Source of the DNA: Posidonia oceanica
Lineage: Eukaryota > Streptophyta > Magnoliopsida > Alismatales > Posidoniaceae
Length of the DNA stretch: 64,000 nucleotides
Reading direction: 5' to 3'
Assembly: GCA_037176725.1 (NCBI GenBank)
Contig: JAZBRS010000035.1
Location: forward strand, 49,734,001 to 49,798,000
In this document: positions 44,209-56,480 of the stretch, in pieces
Layout: the number at the start of each line of letters is the position of its first letter
Position numbering within the stretch: position 1 is the stretch's first letter
Notes under the pieces: generated by a model
Database searches by the model: none
Seen by the model: the letters and a program-made list of their open reading frames with translations, nothing else
Told to the model about the DNA's origin: nothing
Translations under genes and position numbers: made by a program

Positions 44209-47200
44209 TGTTGACACCCCATTTCGACAAGGCTGAATCGGCAGATCTCTCTGGCGGCTAGGAAAAACCCAAAATCGCACATTTCTCTTCATCCTTCTTC
44301 CCAAATCAAAACTCCAGCTCAAACCTCAAAGCCAAACCTAGAACCACACCCATTTTCTAACCCCAAAACCTTACCCTGAAACCATCCCAAAACCTTACCC
44401 TCAAACCATTCAAAACCCAAGCCAAACCAAACCCTGACCCTCCTTTCTACCCTTCAAAACCAACCAACTTGACCTAAGCCTTTACCCCTCTTCCCGAGCT
44501 CAAAACTTGACCAAAATCCATAGGAAAATCCACCAACACCCACTCAACAAACCTACTCTAGAACCTAGAAATTTCTAAACCTAACCCATTCCCAAAAACC
44601 CTAGAAAACGTAGGTGAATTTCCCCTTTTTCTACACCTTGAAACCCCTCCAAAACCTTCTTAGAATCAAACCAAAACCTTAGACCGAATACCTTAAGCCC
44701 TAGACTACCCACTCGCCAATTTTCACCCCATTCTGAGACCTCTAAGCCTTCCTTTCACCCAAATTATCGTTTTCTCTCTCCAGGATTATCGTTTTCTCTC
44801 TCCTCTCTCTCTCCTGATTATCATCTCCCTTTTCATCCCCTTCTTGCCCTTTCCCTGGCCTGGCTGTGGGCCCCCTTTGTGCTTCTATCCCTTCTCTATC
44901 TTATTCCTATTTTTATTTTATTTTTAGCATTTTCTCTGAATTTTAAAAAATCATTTCCCTCCAACTCATCTCTTTCCCTTTTATTTCTCCCTTTTTCCAT
45001 TTTCTTCCTCCTTCTCTTTTCCTTTTCTTTCTTTTGCAAAAACCCATAAAAACCCCTAAAAATCCATAAAATTCCAAAACATAAAAGAGACAAACCAGAA
45101 CTCTAAGAAAAACAATTAAAAAACATTAAGCAAGCAATCAAAAACTTAAACTTAGCTAAATCAAGCTAAAAAGAAAATCAAGCATGCAAACTAAAAAATG
45201 CGAAACAAACCAAAATAAAATACTGAAAAATCTAGAAAAAAACTAAAACAAAATCAAGACCCACCAAAAGTAAAAACCCTACCAAAAGAATTAAAAAATA
45301 AACCCTAAAAGAGAAGTGAAACAATTAAGAACACTAAGATAAGTAATTAATGAAAGAAAAAGCTTAACTTAACAAACCTAAGAAAAACAATTTGAGAACT
45401 CAATTAAAAAGAATGAAGAACACATCAAAAGACTTGAAGACTCTTAATCAAACAAGAGAAACCTAATAAAAAAAAAAACATCCAGAAAAATCAGCAAATA
45501 AAAATTAAAAAACCTAATCCAAAAGACTTAAGAAAGAAAAACCCTAAGAAGACTAAAACTTAAAAACAATCCTAATTAATATGAAAAATAAATCCTAAAA
45601 AATCCTAATCAATATCCTAAAATGCTCAACAAGAAAAACACGATTTTTAAAACAATTTAAAAAGATTTAACAAACACTTAATCAAGTAAAAACTAATTAA
45701 AAGCAAAACCAAAACCCTAAAACCCTAATCAAGCCCAAAACACACTAATTAACCTAAAAACAGTCACTAAAAATCTAATTAAAATCCTAACTCACAACAC
45801 AACTTTTCTAGAATTTTTACTTATTTTTAATTTATTTTTCTTCTTCTAATTTTATTTCCTTTCTCTTCCTTTCTTCTTCTTCCTTATTTTCTTTCCCACT
45901 TCTCATTCCTCTCTTCCTCCCCTTCATTTTCTTTTCTTTTCTTTTACTGTGCTCAAGCCCACAACCCACGGCCCATGCACTTCCCCTCCTCTTTCCCTCC
46001 TTCCCTTTTTCTTCTTCTTCCTCTCTTCTTCTCCTCTTCTCACAGAAACGACAGACCTCTCCCTCATTGATTTTCTTTTTTCAAACCTCCACCTGACACC
46101 CAAGACTCCCCTCCATCACTCCCATACCCTGTGGCCGACGACCCACACCAGCAACCCCCTCCATGCTCTGCCAAAGATGGCAGAAACCCATCCCCTTGAC
46201 CAAAAACCATTGAATTTCAGTAGGGAGAGAGGAGATAAAAGGGGCTTCATTTCCTTCACAACCGAACTTTTTTGGCTCACACCTGGAAAGACCAAACTCC
46301 CAGCTCCCTCACCCTTCTTCCAGAACTGAAAAACACCTTCAAACCTTCCCGGAATCAAGCTCCAAACTCTTCAGCACCCAACACCATCTTGCCGACCTTC
46401 CTCATTGCAAATCCACCACCACGAGCCTCCTAAAATCCCAGAACTTTGCCATCAGACTCACCAAGCAACCACCTTCCCAAGCCACCCAAGATCGCGTCCT
46501 AAAACCTCCCACACTCCTCACAGTCCACTACAAACACTTGGGTCCTCATTTTTGCCAAAAACTTCAAACTCCCATAACTTCCTCTACACTCAGTGAAATT
46601 CACTTCCGTTTCCTCCCACGCACTCCCCGAACAACCACCTAGCCGCCCGTGCCTTCGCCTCGCCTTGGAGCGCCGCACAACGCCGCACCCACCTCGGCCT
46701 TCACAGTTGAGCCTCCACTGAACCAGACCTCGCCCCGGGCTGTAGAGCGCGCTTCTGATTACTCCGTCATCTTCCTTGGACCTCCGGCGACGCCCCCGAA
46801 CCGCCCCCGCACCAGCAGCCGCCGTCCCCCGCCGTCCCCACTCTTCTCCGGCCGGCCGAAACCCACCCAGGTGGGTGGGCTGTTCCGGCGTGCGAAAGGG
46901 CCGAGGCAAACTTCCCCCGGATTCCCCTCGTCGCCCTCTTGCTCCTCGGCTTTTCCCCGAGGCGTTTCGTCACCTGTGCTGCCCGCAAAGACTCGCCGGA
47001 GTTGCCTTCTTCTCCGGCACCGGTCGCCGGAACTGCAAGGACAGTAGCTCCCCACGCGCGCCCGCCGCCGCTGAAGCTCCGCCGCAGACCTCCTCCGCCT
47101 CCGCCGCGTCACGCCGGTTCCCCCCCAGCTCTCCGCCGCCTCGCATCACCTCCCCTCCACCGGTCCAGAGGATCGCCGGCGAAGTTCGGCCCCCTCCACT

Positions 47201-47206
47201 GTAAGT
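47201..47206 (+). promoter_or_regulatory. Candidate splice donor in the Element IV LTR
   Basis: CCACT|GTAAGTCC at the end of a GC-rich block (46600-47200), followed by a T-rich stretch. Elements II and III have CAG|GTA(G/T) donors (29968 and 36049) at the matching GC-rich to T-rich change. It may be the 5' site of a leader intron ending at 50994. Confidence 0.35.
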
Positions 47207-48957
47207 CCTCCCCTTCTTTTCCTTTCTTTTGTTAACTTAGGTAATTTCTTTTACATTGCATTTCTTTCGTTTAAGTTTTTGATTATTGCGTTTAAGTCCA
47301 AAGCATGTTTAAACTTATGTTATTTTGATCTAAAACCATGTTAAATTGCAGGATCTGTTTATAGTTTTCAATATTTGCATGAAAGTCCACTTACTGTGTT
47401 CGCTAGTTATAAAAAATTTCGTTTCAGCCCCTATGCTTTCAATATTTGCATCCAGGTCCTACAGTAGTTCATGTAATCTTAATATGCATAGTTTGCCTTA
47501 TTGTATTGCATTCTATATCCCTGTTTTTTTTCATTTTTGCTGTCTGATCCATTGCACTGTAGAACTTAGGTCTTAATTTAAATGTTTTGCATACTGTATT
47601 GCATGTTTGCCCCTCTGTTTTTTCTTTTTTGCATCTAGGTCCATTTTAAATGCATAATGATCATTTTGCATGCATCTTAGCTTATTGCATTGCATTTTCA
47701 ACCTTGCATTTTCAAAAAATTGCATGTCAGTCCATGGTCAGTAATTTCAGAGCACATTTTACATCTAAAATTGCATACTTGACCCTTGCATGATTTAAAA
47801 ATGACACATAGGTCCTTGCATCCTTTTAAAGTCATGTAAAAAGACCGTTTTGCCCCTAAAGTTGCATCTTAGCTCCTATTCTTATAAAATTGCATATAGA
47901 CCCTCCACTTGCATTCCCAGACTCCCCAGGACCCTGTTTTCTGGAAAAATTGCATTTTAGCCCCTCATGTTTTAAAGAATTGCTTTTTGCTTGTCCTTCG
48001 CTGTCAAAACCTCCTCTGATACATACCAACTTTTAAAAGCTGTGTTCTGAAGCCTATTTTTTGCAAAACTACCCTCTGCCACCTCCTGTTCTCAGAATCC
48101 TTGCCTGTAAGCCCCATCCTTTTCAAAAATTTGCATTTAAGCCCCTTTTCTTTTTAAAAATAGCACTTGAACTCCTTTTTTTTTTCTAAAAGTCTTCCTC
48201 CTTGTCTTTTCTGGCATCTCGCATGCATTTGCATTCATGTAGCTTTGCATTAAGTTTCTTTCGCACACACCAGAGCCCCCTCAGCTCCCATTCACCTGGG
48301 AGGACCCTTTTGCACATCCCTAGGACCTCCTGAACACCTAGGTCTGTTCTTCTCTCCTGTTCTGGCCTTTCCGCCCTGAAGCTGCGATATCTTTCAATCC
48401 GGCCGTTGGATCTTCCCAAACAAGCTGCCCAGGCGACCGCAGCGAAGCACTCTTCAGCATGGACCAAGCAGATTTCAGATCAGACCCCAGGATTTCCAGG
48501 TATGCCCTCCTGAACCTTTGCACTGCAATCATTCGCATGCCATTTGCATAGTTTGCCTCGTTTTCGCTTTCGGTCTCTTTGAGCATGTAGAATAGGACCT
48601 CCCCTTCTTGTCTATCAATTCCAATCCCCGTTTCGCGTACTCTTGAGTGTTTTGTGTTGTGTTTTCCCTGGTTTTGCCGCTTAATGTGACTTTCTTCCCC
48701 CTTTTCCACGATCCGATCGCATCGCGAGCTTTGGGCAGCATGCGAGACACACCGTGGAGCGGTTTAGTGGGAAACGGTCACAAAGAGGCGGTAATCCCTC
48801 CGTTTGCTCACTCTCCCCTTTGCAGGTCTTTACACCTGCTCTGTGCGGCCCCGAACAGCGTCTGTTCTCACACACGCGCTGTCTTACCTCTCTTTGTCTT
48901 CTTCTGATCTTTTTCTTTGCATTAGCATTCGCATAGCTTTTCCGGGGTTTTGTTCCG

Positions 48958-49215
48958 CTGTTTTGGCACCGTTTCGCGTGCCTGCTTTGCTTTTGCACCG
49001 TTTTGCGCGCCCGTCTTGTTTCGGCACCATTTCGCGTGCTCGTAATCATCTTTTTGCATCGTTTTGCGTACCATTCTGTTTTATTGTCTCGTTTTGCGTG
49101 CCGCCTTACTTTTTTTCGCTTGTTTTGCTCACCGGTTTCGCTCTTTCGCATTGTTTTGCGTGCGTTGTTCGCTTCCCGCCTCGTTTTGCGTGTTTCGCGC
49201 CGTTTTCTCTTGCAT
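48958..49215 (+). repeat. Minisatellite in the Element IV LTR
   Basis: Degenerate units of 25-35 bp around CGTTTTGCGTGCC separated by T-rich sequence, for example near 48985, 49005, 49035, 49065, 49095 and 49155. It is the homologue of 33567-33912 in Element III but far more diverged between units. Confidence 0.8.
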
Positions 49216-49849
49216 GCCGATCGCATTGCATGGTCTTGCCGCTGTTTTGTTTTCTCACTTGCATTTGCATATAGGGCTGTGATGCTTACTGCCTGGAGTT
49301 CTCACGAGCTAGGTTTCGCCTGGTTCGGAACACGGACAGCGTAGCTGAGCACTTAGAGAGCACGTTTACTTCCCTGCCTTGCATTTTCCCACTTAGAGCA
49401 CTCCTTGAGCATTCATTTAGGCATTCATAGGCACATAGGCATTCAATCCTGCATTTCCTTGCATATGCGAGCGTAAGCCTAGAAAGACCGATTCTCGGGC
49501 GTGTCGGGGGTGCCTAACACCTTCCCCGCGCGTAACAGGAGTCCTTGCCCTGTCTTCTGGCCCGCAATGACCATATTGCCCCTATCCTAGGCTAGAGTCA
49601 TCTCATTTACATTCATTTGCATTTGTTTTCCTTTGCATTGCTTTGCTTTGCATTTCTTTCTTGGTTTTGCGTGTTAATTCACGCATTTCCCCGGTTTTCC
49701 TTGTCTCCCGTTAATAGACATGGTGGCGACTCTGATTTGTCTTATCTTTCCCTTTTTCTCCTCGATTCTAAGTGTTTTCGAGTTGAGCCTCTTCCTCGGA
49801 TCCAATCGCCGCTAATTAGCGAGCCTGATTCCGATCGGGATCGCTACAG

Positions 49850-49868
49850 TGGCGACTCTGCTGGGGAT
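49850..49868 (+). other. Primer-binding site of Element IV
   Basis: TGGCGACTCTGCTGGGGAT, one base after the LTR end CTACA. I recall this as the tRNA-Arg-type site of Ogre/Tat elements; a comparison with plant tRNA-Arg 3' ends would settle it. Confidence 0.85.
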
Positions 49869-51176
49869 GCTAGACTCCGGCTTTCGCTTTTGGCTTTTTC
49901 GCTCGCTTGTTTTGCAGCTTTGTCGGTCCTGTGTGCCTTCTTCGCCTGTTTTGCTCGCTTTTCTGTGCAAACTCCTAGCAAGTCGCTTCGTGGCTACTTT
50001 GCTTAGGTTTTGCACCTCTTTCGCCTCGGTTTGCGCTTCCTTTTGTTTGGCTTCGCTTATTTGCTTGTTTATTTACTTATTGCCTTGCTTATGCTGATAT
50101 TTCTTTTACAGTCCGCTTACTTTTACCTTACTTAATCTTACTTGCTTATTATTGCTTTAATTCTTGCACATTGCATGTCTACATACTTTGTTTGGCTAAA
50201 ATACATGCTTTTTGGATGTTGAATGCTTCTTTTACACTCTTGCTATGTCACTACACACGCACATACTATGCTTACATGCCTTTTGACTTGATGAATGTTT
50301 CTTTTTCACCATCATATTCACAAACACTCGCACATGCCATGAACATGCCTTTTGTTGTGTTGTATGATGGTTGCTTGCCATTTTGATTGATTTTCTTCCC
50401 TTTCGCACTTGCCATGCTTAGGATAGTAGAGACTTGTCTGCTTCCCCCATTGTTAACTAAAAAATGCAAGTAAAAAGAACTTCTAGGGGCAACTAGAGAC
50501 TACAAACAATCCTTCACTCCCTTTGGTTAATAAAATGCGCAAGATAAAAAACTCTAATCATTTGCATAAGCATCATATAGGGCATGCATTCTTCTCCTCT
50601 GAGTCCACCTACTAGTCTGCAAAGGACGGTTCCGGCCTCTTGTTCCACTGCTTTGGGCGTGGCATAAGTTGGTCGGTCCGTCCCCTCCTTGTCCGGGGGT
50701 CGTGTCGGTGTTAGTAGAGGGTACCACCCACGCTTTGGCGGGGTAGAGGCCACCAACGCACCACCCTGTCATTACCTGAGCTTTGGGCCAGGAGTTAGGC
50801 AGGGGACCTACTTTTTCTGACCTGAGTCGGTGACCCGTACATCCAGGGATACCCGGAGTAGACAACCTTACTAGGACACACTAATTAGGTGAGGGGGACA
50901 TACTAGAAAGCATGCATATCATTCATGCCATTTAACTAACTCATTTGCATTCATCTTCTTAGTCTCTAACCCTAATTTCTTTCTGTTGTGTCAGCGTGAT
51001 CGGTAAGCGAGTTCCCTTTGCCAGAGCTTGAGTACCGACCCTCGTTGACGCCCCTGTTGCGACCTATTCGCGACCATTCCCTTTCCGAGCTATCCGCACT
51101 TGCGACGATAGCTCCTCTTAGGAAGCACCGCTTAAACACCCGTCGCAGCCCAGTTCTCACGCGCTCTAGGTCAGCA
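49869..51176 (+). other. Element IV leader with candidate splice acceptor
   Basis: Non-coding up to the gag ATG. A branch-site-like CTAAC/CTAAT, pyrimidine tract and TTTCTTTCTGTTGTGTCAG (ending 50994) form a strong acceptor. Element II has a comparable pyrimidine-AG site 143 bp before its gag. The open frame from ATG 51018 continues into gag, but the homologous Element II frame begins at the second ATG. Confidence 0.5.
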
Positions 51177-53682
51177 ATGGCCCAGTACGTTAGTGAGCCT
51201 TCTTTTACTCCCGTCACGGAGGGTGTTTCCGTTCCGGCCCCTCTGGTTGCTCCCTCTGTCCCTCTTGTTCCCCCTCCGACGCCAGGGTTTCCTCCTCTGA
51301 CGTCTCTAGGTTCTCAGTACACCCCGGGACAGTGGCAAGCCTCCCTTCCTCCGGATCCGGTCGCCGAATCTATCTTGACGGCCGTTACCCGCGCTCCGGA
51401 GACGCCACTGCCCCCTCCGTCCCAGGGATACGTCGCTTTCGACATCCCTTCCACCGCTGCTGCGACCTTCTCTGTAGAATCCTTCCCTCCCGGACAGTCT
51501 GTGTCCGTGCCACTTGTTTCTCAGCCTCCGCCGGCACTGCACTTCAGCGTCCCCACTGGCGAGACGCCCGAGGCGCAGTACCAGCATCTGATGGAGCTCG
51601 CCCAGAGACTGCAGGGCATGGCTCTATCAGTTCGTCCTCCTTCTGTCCCTGTCGTTCCTGAGGTTCCTCCGAGGCCAGTTCCTGCATTCCTTGCATCGAC
51701 CTCTACACCTCCGCCTCGACCATCGTCGCAACTGCTCACGGTTCCGACGATGGGGGCTCGTTTACCGCCTCCTCCTGCACAACACTTGGCACAGCATGCT
51801 CCACTTCCTCCTGGTGGTCAACCCTTCGGATCGGTTGGAGCCCAGTACCTCACTGGCTCGCTGTCTGGCACCCCGCCTGTACAGCAATTGGCGCTCCGTC
51901 ATCCACCCCCTATCCCAGCACAGCATGGCATTTATTCTTCTCCTCTCCCTCAAGTCCAGCATCCTGCATACACTCCTGCATACACTATCCCCCAGCACGG
52001 ATACGTCGGCCATCCCGTTGCTCCACCAGGCGACGCTATGGTAGATCCGGAGGAGCACTTAGGTGCGACCCATTCGGCGTATGTGCTCGCTACCCCTGCT
52101 GATCCCTCTCCTCCAGCAGCAATCCAAGACCCCATCAATAACCGGATGGACGTCTTGGAGAAAGCACTACGACTAGTGCAGGGTACTGAGCACCAGACCT
52201 ACCAATTCCGAGACCTCTGCTGCTTTCCAGAGGCGATACTCCCTCCGAAGTTCAAAATCCCGGACTTCGAGAAATATAATGGTAGGGGCTGCCCCGTAGC
52301 ACACTTGAAGGCGTATTGCGGTGATCTCGCTCAGCTTCAGGCTGACGAGAGGTTGCTGATCCGCTTGTTCCAGAAGAGCTTGACCGGGCCGGCACTCAAG
52401 TGGTTCACATCACTCGATATGTCAGCCATCAAGACTTGGAACGACCTCAGTCAGGCGTTCCTGGAGCAATACTCCTTCAACCTCGATCTTGTCCCAAAGA
52501 GGGCGGACTTGATCGCCATCAAGCAGAACTCTGGCGAGCCGTTCGGGGAGTACGTCGGCCGCTGGCGCGCCCTTGCCTCTCAGGTTTGAGATAGACCCTC
52601 TGACGAGGAGTCTATCGAGATCGTTATCAAAGGGGCGCAGCCGTCTCTCGGAGCTTTGCTTAGCATTCAGCCTGTCACTACTTTCGCGGCACTCATCAGA
52701 GCTGGAGCGCGCGTAGAGAGTTCTTTGCGGAGTGGCAACTTCCCGGCTCTCTCTGCGTTCGCTAAACAGGCGGCGATCAGCAGCAGCAGTGCCAACAGCA
52801 GCATCTCCAACAACAACAACAGCGGCAGCAACAGCAACCGCCCGAAGAGGAAGGATTCGCCGAAGCCTGCTGTTGCATTCGTCGATTCTCCTGCTGTGCC
52901 TGTTCGCTTGCCGTCTCGGCCTGCCCCAGCTCAGATGGTGTACGCTCCTGCACCTAGGAATCCACACACACCGCACATCACAACCACCGCTAGACCGGTC
53001 TATCCTGCCGCACCGGTTCAGCAAGGCCCGTACCCGAGGCAAAGAAGACCACCCACTGAGAGGCGGAATTTCACCCCACTGGTGGAACCACTCACGGTCA
53101 TCTTGCCAAAGGTGGCATCGCTCCTGAAGTTCCCAGAGGTTCGTCCGCCGCCAAGCCCTCTGCCGCATTGGTTTAGGTCGGACCTCTTCTGCAATTTCCA
53201 TCGAAGCGTCGGGCATTCGACGGACAATTGCTTCTCCCTGCGGAACGCAATTCAGGACCTGATCGAATCGGGAACGATTGTGATCGACACGCACGAGGCA
53301 TCCACCCAAGCACGCACTCATGCATCTGCATCTCCAGTTGTTCCCCCGCATTCTGGCATCGTCCGCCAACCTTTACCGGAGCACTCTTATCCGGGAGGGG
53401 CGGGAACCTCAGGCGTCCACTCTGTCTTTCCTTCTGGGCCTGCTACCTCTGAAGTAGACCCTTCCGATCTTATCTCTGACATCTCTGAGCCTTTCCCGGT
53501 CAGTCTCTATCTCGCGGCAGTTGCCGGCTCTGAGTCGGGAATCCATTTGATCCGACCGCATGCCAGGCCGGAGCACCCTCTCGCGCCTCCCACCGTGCTC
53601 CCTCAGGCTCAATCCCCTGTGCACCTTCTAGCTAGGGCCCAGCCTAGTTCCCCTATCCACCATTTAGGGCGACCTCAACCAC

Positions 53683-53832
53683 ACCTTCTAGGCAGACCTC
53701 AACCTGCCCCAGCCTTCCCACCCCGACAACCATACCCCTTAGATAGACCTCAGCTACACCTCCTAGGCAGACCTCAACCTGCCCCAGCCTTCCCACCACA
53801 ACAACCATATCCCTTAGACAGACCCCAGTATC
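53683..53832 (+). repeat. 75 bp in-frame duplication in gag
   Basis: Two copies of a 75 bp unit encode LLGRPQPAPAFPPRQPYPLD followed by RPQLH, in the Pro-rich region between the knuckle and the protease. A shorter related unit precedes them. Confidence 0.85.
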
Positions 53833-56329
53833 CTGTAGGTCCCCCTGTAACCCCTCCTGTGCTCGCAGCACGTGCTCCAGTCGTCATCGATTTGACCCTG
53901 GACACCCATCGCGTCCCTTACAGCTACGCCACGGAAATGTGTGCGGAAGTAACGCGATCGGGGAGGGTTTACAGGCCCCCAGTGCCGGCAACTAGGCCAA
54001 CTCACCCTAGACCTGTTATGCCCCCACCCTCAAGCCAACCCATAGCAGATCCAACCCCGGATCAGCCCGTAGTTAGCCAAATCCCTACCCAGCCTGTAGT
54101 AACCCAACTCCCTTCCACTGTCCCCTTAGAACCTGCTAGAACCACTCCTCCAGCTGCTAGGAGAAGCCAACCTAAGGCAGACTTAACCTCTCAGCTTAAG
54201 AAGGTCAAAGCCGACATCTCCATCTGGGATTTGATCCACACTTCTGCCGAGCACCGCGAGGCTTTTCTTCGCGTGTTCCAGGCTGCTCGTGTGTCCCAGT
54301 CCATTGAGCCTTCTGCCTTGGAGAGCATGGTTGGGTTAATCGCGGAGCCCCAGGTCATCTCTTTCACGAGTGATGAACTGCCTCCGGCGGGGATTAATCA
54401 CAACCAGCCCCTATTCGTCACGGTGCAGTTCAAAAACTTCCGCATTCCCCTAACACTGGTTGATAACGGGTCAGGCCTTAACGTCTGCCCCTTGCGTACA
54501 GCAACCAAGCTCGGATTCAAAGCCGAGGATATCACGCCAGCCGTGAAGGGAATGACTGCTTTTGACAACACTCACCATGACGCTCTAGGGATTCTGATTA
54601 TCCCTCTGGCTATCGGTCCGGTCGTCTTCGACGTAGAATTCTATGTCGTCGACTAGAAGCCTAACTTCAATCTTCTGCTTGGGCGCCCTTGGCTTCACAA
54701 GCATCAAGTCCTTCCTTCGACCCTCCATCGAATGATAAAGTACCGTCATGGCGATGATGTCATTGTCGTCATGGCGGAGAACTTTGAGAAGGAGCGGATC
54801 GAAGCAGTCTCTCCCATGTCTTCGCAATCCATCCCGTTTGACCCCGAGACTTCTGAAGCCCTCTATCGCGTTAACCGGTGCGAGCCAGTTAACTTCGTTC
54901 CTGATCTCGAACGTGTCAACTCTTTGGCCATTCACAGTAACCCCTTTCGAATGGTCGAGAATGTATGTCACAGGTGGGGTTACACAAAGGGTACGCCGCT
55001 CGGGCGTCATGGCCAAGGGATCGCGGAGCCGATCGTAGCAGTGGAGCGAAGGAAATCGGAAGGCCTCGGCTACGAACCAAAGCTCAACGAAGATCACTGC
55101 TTCCAGCTCAAAGACCATGCACCAGCCATTCCCAGAGACCTCACTAACTTTACCAGTGCAGGAATTCTAGGATCCACCAACGATCAAGCCACGACGCCGA
55201 CAGAGGATTGGGTGTGTGTTGAGGACTACTACTCGGATGAGGAGCAGTCTGGCACAACAGAGGCAGTCCCAATCAGCTCAGCAGAAACAGTGGTCAGAAC
55301 AGAGGCCCCACAGTCAGTCTTTTCAGCTCTCCCTCTGGCAGATATAGCAGGCAGCTTAGCAAGCCCTGTGGCAGAACAAGCAAGTTCCCACTCTTTTGCA
55401 GCCACATCTGCATTACAAGTTCAGGCAGCGGTGCAGGAGTTAGAGACACTCCTTCTGACAGAACCAAACATGCTACCGACGGTCACAACCACATCAGTGC
55501 CACTGTCCCCATCTCTGGAGGGACCATCTATCAGCTCAGTCAGCAACGCGGCTCAGCCCGCTCCGGCATCATCTTCAGGAATGCAGCTGGCGCAGTCCGC
55601 TTCGCATTCTCCTGACAACCAGCAGCAGCTCTCATGGCAAGACCCCATGGCGTCAGAGGCTGCACTCTCTCAGTTACGGCCTGATACAAAAGGCCAACTG
55701 AGCACTACACTCTCCGGGCCCTTGAGCCCTCTGAAGAACACCCCCGCTTATTCTCCAACTGTGACCCTGGCAGCTTATTCATCCTTAGCACCGCTAGCCT
55801 GTCTATTTGGGCCATCTACTTCAGAGTTGCCACCATCGGACGCGCCCGTGAACCAGATCATGCAGACCCCAAAGGCGGCGATCTGTCTTGCAGCCGGGCC
55901 AGTGCCGCGGGCCCCCGGCGCCTACTACGTCGACTCCCCCTCGGACGAAGAAGAAGGAGTGGCGATAGAAGCCCAGGTCGATTCCTGGATGTCCGACTTA
56001 GAGTTGCTTTATCAAGAACAACTCAAGTCGATAGCAGATGACCTGGCAGATCACCAAGCTGCAGAAAGGAAAGGGAAAGCCGTAGTCACGGATCCTCCTC
56101 TGCAAGAGGACCATGCCTCTATCATGGTCCTAGAAGACTCAGCAGCGCCGGACTCCCCTAGACCAGATGAGCTCATCACTCTTCAACCAGAAGGCGGGTC
56201 TAGGTGGTTTGTGCAGCCCATGCCTCACCTGAACAGTATACTGAGCGGCAGTAACCAGATCAGCCGCCAGTCTGGCGTATCCCCCACAAGCACACTAGAA
56301 GACCCAGAGGGAGGAACATCAGCAGTACA

Positions 56330-56480
56330 TGCAGCAGCAGTAACAGAGCAGAATGCCTCAGCAGCAGAGCAGTCAGCAGCCTCAGCAGCAGAACAGTCAG
56401 CAGTATCAGCAGTAGAGTCAGCTAAGCCCTCAGCAGTATCAACAGAGCACTCAGCAGAGCCAGTCAGGCCAGAGCAAACG
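56330..56480 (+). repeat. Short Ala/Glu/Ser repeats in the linker before RT
   Basis: CAGCAGCAGAGCAGTCAG-type repeats encode AEQSAASAAEQSAVSAVE-like sequence. Low complexity within the coding frame. Confidence 0.7.

Larger units (their letters stand above)
44209..49848 (+). repeat. 5' LTR of Element IV (5640 bp)
   Basis: TGTTGACACCCC (44209) to GATCGCTACA (49848). The parts match those of Element III: A-rich block (44880-45900), GC-rich block (46600-47200), TTGCAT-rich blocks (47330-48150), a GTTTTGCGTGCC minisatellite and the ACACC..CGCAAC end. Proline/arginine-rich open frames in the GC-rich block occur on both strands and I do not consider them genes. No clear TATA box was found. Confidence 0.9.

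Noticed and set aside
45949..47235. Pro/Arg/Ser-rich open frames inside the Element IV LTR
   Set aside because: GC-rich sequence leaves several frames open on both strands at once; no domain, and Element III has no matching protein at the same place.
49850..49868. Part of a tRNA gene
   Set aside because: Only the stretch complementary to a tRNA 3' end is present, next to an LTR end; no cloverleaf can be formed.
51018..51176. Upstream ATG extending Element IV gag by 53 codons
   Set aside because: The related Element II gag starts at the second ATG in a conserved context and no similar extension is seen upstream there.
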